Assembly: GCA_049596955.1 (NCBI GenBank)
Contig: JBMYMD010000006.1
Span: 1-64,000, forward strand
DNA: 64,000 bases
Direction: 5' to 3'
Source of the DNA: UBA3478 sp049596955
GTDB taxonomy: Bacteria; Bacteroidota; Bacteroidia; Flavobacteriales; Flavobacteriaceae
Part shown: positions 61,835-64,000 of the stretch, piece after piece
Layout: each line of letters begins with the position of its first letter
Position numbering within the stretch: the first letter of the stretch is position 1
The notes under the pieces: generated by a model
The model's database searches: none
What the model was told of the DNA's origin: nothing
Seen by the model: only the letters and a program-made list of their open reading frames with translations
Position numbers and translations under genes: made by a program

Positions 61835-62686
61835 ATGATTTTAGTCGTTGATAGTGGCGCCACAAAGTCAGATTGGATTGCACTTTCGAATTCTGGTGAA
61901 CAACTTTTTATGACACAAACCTTGGGTTTGTCTCCTGAAGTTTTAACTCGAGAAGTCATAGAGGATCGACTGGCTAATAACTACGAGCTTTCTCAGAACA
62001 GCACTAAGGTTGAGCAGGTACATTTTTATGGTGCAGGCTGTGGAACTGATCGAATGAAGAAATTTCTAAATGAAATTTTTAAAGATTTTTTTCCCAATGC
62101 TCATATCGACGTTCAAGAAGATACTTATGCTGCGATTTACGCTACCACTGAAATCGGCAAGCAAGGTATCGTTTGTATTCTGGGTACAGGATCAAACTGT
62201 TCGTATTACGATGGGCATCAGGCTTTTCAAAAGGTCACTTCTCTTGGATATATTTTAATGGATGATGGTAGTGGAAATTTCTTTGGAAGAAAACTCTTGA
62301 GAGATTATTACTTTCATAAAATGCCACAAGACTTGGGAATGAAGTTTTCTAAACAATTCGATTTAGAAGCTGATGTCATCAAAGAGTATTTATACAAGCA
62401 ACCAAATCCAAATACTTATTTAGCCAAATTTGCCAGATTCTTAATCGAAAATAAGGAACATTCTTATTGCAAAGGAGTAATAGAAAAGGGATTACAACAA
62501 TTCGTCAACAACCATATTATGCAATTTGAATTGGCGACAAAAGTTCCAATTCATTTTGTGGGTAGTATTGCTCATTTCCTGCGAGATGAGATAAGCGCTT
62601 GTCTTGATCGCAACGACTTAGTCATTGGAAAAATTGAACAACGACCAATAGACGGTCTAGTAGAATTTCACAAAAAGACGCTTTAA
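61835..62686 (+). CDS. BadF/BadG/N-acetylglucosamine-kinase-like ATPase
   Basis: This 283-residue ASKHA-fold kinase opens with the phosphate-binding loop LVVDSGATKSDWIAL. FYGAGCGTDRM, QEDTYAAIYATT and the adenosine motif IVCILGTGSNCSYYDG follow, then ILMDDGSGNFFGRKLLRDYY and FVGSIAHFL. This matches BadF/BcrA-type ATPases and eukaryote-like N-acetylglucosamine kinases. A GlcNAc kinase would fit the GH20/NagX operon elsewhere in the window. It is 9 nt after gapA and ends inside a shared terminator. Actual substrate is not proven. Confidence 0.87.
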   Translation: MILVVDSGATKSDWIALSNSGEQLFMTQTLGLSPEVLTREVIEDRLANNYELSQNSTKVEQVHFYGAGCGTDRMKKFLNEIFKDFFPNAHIDVQEDTYAAIYATTEIGKQGIVCILGTGSNCSYYDGHQAFQKVTSLGYILMDDGSGNFFGRKLLRDYYFHKMPQDLGMKFSKQFDLEADVIKEYLYKQPNPNTYLAKFARFLIENKEHSYCKGVIEKGLQQFVNNHIMQFELATKVPIHFVGSIAHFLRDEISACLDRNDLVIGKIEQRPIDGLVEFHKKTL

Positions 62687-62700
62687 CAGCGTCTTTTTTT
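62672..62700. terminator. terminator overlapping both convergent gene ends
   Basis: AAAAAGACGCT pairs perfectly with AGCGTCTTTTT; the TAA of the kinase-like gene (62684-62686) lies in the loop region, and the ridA stop (62701-62699) lies in the T-run. Termination signal and coding ends are thus merged. Confidence 0.8.
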
Positions 62701-63079
62701 ATTTCATAGCTATCATTGATATTTCTACATTCACAAATTTCGGAAGATTAGCAACTTCTACTGTTTCACGTGCCGGGGCAGTTTTGTCATTAAAATAACT
62801 TCCATAGACTTCATTGATTTCTGAAAATTGGTGCATATCGGCTATAAATATGCTGGTCTTGACTACATCTTCGAATGAAAAACCAGCTTCATCTAAGATG
62901 GCTTTTAAATTTTCCATGCATTGTTTGGTCTCCGCTTTGATATCGGATTGAACAAGGTCTCCAGTACTTGAATCTATGGCGATTTGTCCAGAGGTATAAA
63001 GGATGTTTCCAAATTTCACTGCTTGATTATAGGGGCCAATTGGTGCAGCAGCTTTTGTGGTTGTAATAATTTCTTTCAT
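62699..63079 (-). CDS. ridA: RidA family deaminase
   Basis: This 126-residue trimeric Rid-family enzyme hydrolyses reactive enamine/imine intermediates made by PLP enzymes such as threonine dehydratase. The pattern TTTKAAAPIGPYNQAVKFGNILYTSGQIAIDSSTGDL is split across GPYNQAV and TSGQIAID blocks. VVKTSIFIADM follows, and the catalytic Arg is in PARETVEVANLPKFVNVEI, the most conserved part. Length matches the family. It lies 20 nt downstream of the LptD-like gene on the same strand. Confidence 0.95.
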   Translation of the reverse strand: MKEIITTTKAAAPIGPYNQAVKFGNILYTSGQIAIDSSTGDLVQSDIKAETKQCMENLKAILDEAGFSFEDVVKTSIFIADMHQFSEINEVYGSYFNDKTAPARETVEVANLPKFVNVEISMIAMK

Positions 63080-63099
63080 AGTGTTATAATTAAATTGTT

Positions 63100-64000
63100 T
63101 TATCGCCTAAACGAGGTGTTTCTTTGGCTTCTACTTTCCCATTTTAGATCAGAGAGCATAGAACTATTTATACCGATAAAGAAATCCCACCGTTGATTTC
63201 TTCCAAAAGGTACCCAATTAAATCTCAAGTCAAAACTTTTTAATTCTCGTTTAAATCCGAGTTGGGTGAGGTTAAACCCTTTATTTTTAAAATCATATCC
63301 AGAAGAAAAACGAACCTTCCACTTAGGGGTGAGATCTACTGTCCCTGAAAACATTAAAGAGGTATTTGTAAACTCATTTTGTCTTGCGTTGTTAGAATAA
63401 TTTGAGGTAAATGCCAAACGAAGTGTCCAGGGTAGGGGGTTGCGATATAATTCACTCTCTTCCTCCTCCTCATCTTCAGGGGCCCCCCTTGATCGGTTGC
63501 GGTCATCAAAACCGCCATCATTTAGTCCAAATCCAAATAAATCATCATCACGTCCTCCACTAGCGGCTCTGTAGTCTTCGTTGTAATTTTCTCCACTTCT
63601 ATCTTCTGATTCTTGCTCATCGTCTTTACGAGCATTTCTATCAAAGGTTTTATTGTCTAATGAGTAACCCACATTTACACTAAACCGAGTAAGACGAAAA
63701 AGTGAACCGTTATTTTTTAGGTTGAGCTTATTTATTTTTCGATTATTGGCATCTAAGGCGTAAGGATCCAGAGCTCCCGTAAAATTGATACTCATTTTTT
63801 TATCGAATAAGGCGGTTGCTCCATTAAAGGTTACCGGACTTATTCTTAGAGAATCAGCCTCCATATTATAAGAACTTGAAAAATTCAAATTGCTCAATAA
63901 GGACACCTTTTTTGATTCCGTTTCGGTACTATCCTTAGGTCTTACTTTAGCCTCTAGAGTGTTTTGAAGTGCAAAACTCAAGCTGTTGGTTCGCCTTAGA
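63100..64000 (-). CDS. lptD: putative LPS-assembly outer-membrane protein LptD, C-terminal part
   Basis: The frame is open to the window edge, so only the last 300 or so residues are visible; the 5' end lies beyond 64000. The start-like TTG near 63981 is not a real start, because upstream codons (LRRTNS) stay in frame. FALQNTLEAKVRPKDSTETE, VSLLSNLNFSSSYNM, LRISPVTFNG and INFTGALDPYALD resemble the C-terminal barrel of the large flavobacterial LptD-like proteins, which insert lipopolysaccharide in the outer membrane. A long acidic loop (D/E/G/R-rich) sits between strands at about residues 125-180 of the visible part. It ends in the aromatic-rich RWDFFIGINSS strand region. Confidence 0.83.
   Translation of the reverse strand, partial: LRRTNSLSFALQNTLEAKVRPKDSTETESKKVSLLSNLNFSSSYNMEADSLRISPVTFNGATALFDKKMSINFTGALDPYALDANNRKINKLNLKNNGSLFRLTRFSVNVGYSLDNKTFDRNARKDDEQESEDRSGENYNEDYRAASGGRDDDLFGFGLNDGGFDDRNRSRGAPEDEEEEESELYRNPLPWTLRLAFTSNYSNNARQNEFTNTSLMFSGTVDLTPKWKVRFSSGYDFKNKGFNLTQLGFKRELKSFDLRFNWVPFGRNQRWDFFIGINSSMLSDLKWESRSQRNTSFRR

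Noticed and set aside
1..64000. CRISPR arrays, prophage or toxin-antitoxin modules
   Set aside because: No regularly spaced direct repeats, phage structural genes or paired toxin-antitoxin frames were found.

Overview
The window looks like a chromosomal segment of a marine Flavobacteriia member (Bacteroidota, probably Flavobacteriaceae). The base composition is low in GC. A GLPGLI-family protein sits beside a TonB-dependent-receptor-like barrel. Lipoprotein signals are abundant. Several genes have TAnnTTTG-type -7 boxes, which are characteristic of Bacteroidota primary-sigma promoters. The housekeeping proteins (TsaD, TamB, LptD, PfkA) are of flavobacterial type. No transposase, integrase, CRISPR array, toxin-antitoxin system or defence island was recognised.

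Layout. 1-690: degraded zone with a frameshifted small secreted-protein remnant. 691-3087: membrane genes (DoxX, amino-acid permease, two small proteins). 3158-10439: secreted hydrolases on the + strand (penicillin-acylase family, two class-C beta-lactamase-like hydrolases, an orphan secreted protein, a lipoprotein sulfatase). 10436-13635: a minus-strand exported set (TIM-barrel isomerase-like protein, Gfo/Idh/MocA oxidoreductase, and an FGE-fold protein that lacks the catalytic cysteines). 13921-17469: GLPGLI protein and outer-membrane barrel. 17479-21806: GlcNAc-type operon (GH20 hexosaminidase, NagX-like membrane protein, SIS protein). 22775-24382: altronate dehydratase. 25537-32826: a complete L-rhamnose operon (bifunctional aldolase/dehydrogenase, isomerase, kinase, lactate oxidase-type enzyme, NCS1-type permease). 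32942-37312: esterase, SSS symporter, carboxylesterase. 37362-44217: fasciclin lipoprotein, tRNA-Arg(TCT), PH-domain protein, two orphan secreted proteins, S9 peptidase, DNA/RNA nuclease. 44293-48549: GMC oxidoreductase, then a sulfatase with its own canonical FGE. 48775-64000: mostly housekeeping (MBL-fold hydrolase, a hydrolase-VanX fusion, THUMP-like methyltransferase, AI-2E transporter, rsmE, tsaD, tamB, pfkA, gapA, a GlcNAc-kinase-like ATPase, RidA, and the C-terminal part of LptD).

How the genes fit together. The middle of the window is a sugar-harvesting region. Two sulfatases can desulfate glycans, and the FGE at 46027-47067 can mature them. GH20 releases hexosamines, and the BadF/NAGK-like kinase at 61835 could phosphorylate them. 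The rhamnose operon converts L-rhamnose to DHAP plus L-lactaldehyde, then L-lactate, then pyruvate. PfkA and GapA lie in the glycolytic path that receives such intermediates. Sulfated, rhamnose-containing algal polysaccharide is a plausible substrate, but there are no SusC/SusD pair, no polysaccharide lyase and no transcription factor in the window, so this is inference.

Points most worth following: the alpha/beta-hydrolase fused to a complete VanX-type dipeptidase (50050-51291); the exported oxidoreductase/TIM-barrel/FGE-pseudoenzyme set next to a sulfatase; the NCS1 permease in the rhamnose operon; an internally duplicated secreted protein family (39585-40334, perhaps 8131-8880); a 10-nt inverted copy of a tRNA T-arm in the tRNA terminator; and an ACTAACT leader motif shared by five catabolic transcription units.
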